Below are positions 14,159 to 14,298 of a stretch of DNA of 14,298 bases, in pieces. Below the pieces are notes generated by a model, which made no database searches, had not been told where the DNA came from, and saw only the letters and a program-made list of their open reading frames with translations. The first letter of the stretch is position 1. The number at the start of each line of letters is the position of its first letter. The position numbers and the translations under genes are program-made. The stretch is from CAYVBE01 sp964448935 (GTDB taxonomy: Bacteria; Planctomycetota; Brocadiia; SM23-32), in the NCBI GenBank assembly GCA_964448935.1, contig CAYVBE010000102.1:1-14298 (forward strand), given 5' to 3'.

Positions 14159-14298
14159 AGCCGCTTACATGAGTCTCCCGGCGTTTCGTTCGGATCAAGA
14201 CTGAATAGGTTTGGGACGGCCTTGAAGAATAGGTGTGCACAGTCCAACGACTGTTGGGGAAATCGTCATTGGAAGGCCGCGAAGCGGGCGCTTCAGAC
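14159..14298. other. Non-coding tail with short inverted repeats
   Basis: I see no supported gene in these 140 bp. They hold a 7-bp inverted repeat CGGCCTT/AAGGCCG (14217-14223 and 14273-14279), a CCAAC-GACT-GTTGG hairpin inside it (14244-14257), and a 6-bp-arm palindrome GAAGCG-GG-CGCTTC (14281-14294). GAATAGGT occurs twice, 24 bp apart (14203 and 14227). No T run follows any stem, so an intrinsic terminator is not shown. It may be a structured 3' end or the leader of a gene beyond the window. Confidence 0.35.

Overview
This GC-rich window is almost wholly coding. It holds ten protein genes, one of them cut by the left edge, and only four gaps larger than about 90 bp. An LpxL/HtrB-type lipid A acyltransferase points to a Gram-negative bacterium. 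Pairing sulfatases with Gfo/Idh/MocA sugar dehydrogenases is a habit of planctomycete/PVC-type and related uncultured environmental bacteria. That placement is inference; there is no rRNA or other phylogenetic marker here beyond uvrA.

Left block (1-2267, minus strand): a lipoate operon, lpd (dihydrolipoyl dehydrogenase) -> lipB (octanoyltransferase) -> lipA (lipoyl synthase, only the first 32 codons visible). The genes abut or overlap (TGA|GTG, then ATGA), with a plausible sigma70-type promoter ahead of lpd. LipB and LipA make the lipoyl cofactor, and Lpd re-oxidises it in 2-oxoacid dehydrogenase or glycine cleavage complexes. No E1/E2 or gcv gene is visible.

Middle block (2286-6944, minus strand): uvrA -> lpxL-like acyltransferase -> sugar-nucleotide pyrophosphorylase. 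Spacing is tight, and an extended -10 promoter lies ahead of uvrA. This joins nucleotide excision repair with two envelope-biosynthesis functions, probably by shared transcription rather than shared function.

Right block (7000-14158): two divergent transcription units around a 182-bp intergenic region. Leftward lie a Gfo/Idh/MocA oxidoreductase and an AMP-forming acyl-CoA-ligase-like protein that appears to lack the conserved C-terminal (A10) lysine. Rightward lie two different formylglycine-type sulfatases without signal peptides and a second Gfo/Idh/MocA oxidoreductase, with 16-nt and ATGA junctions. Promoter-like elements occur on both strands between the units, and the rightward one has a perfect 6-bp-arm palindrome between its -35 and -10. 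The simplest reading is a small regulated locus for intracellular desulfation and oxidation of a sulfated sugar or related ester; the substrate is unknown. The last 140 bp hold no gene I can support but carry several short inverted repeats.

The best candidates for something new are the signal-less double-sulfatase/dehydrogenase cassette, the Lys-to-Ile change in the second sulfatase's active-site motif, and the ligase-like protein without its A10 lysine.
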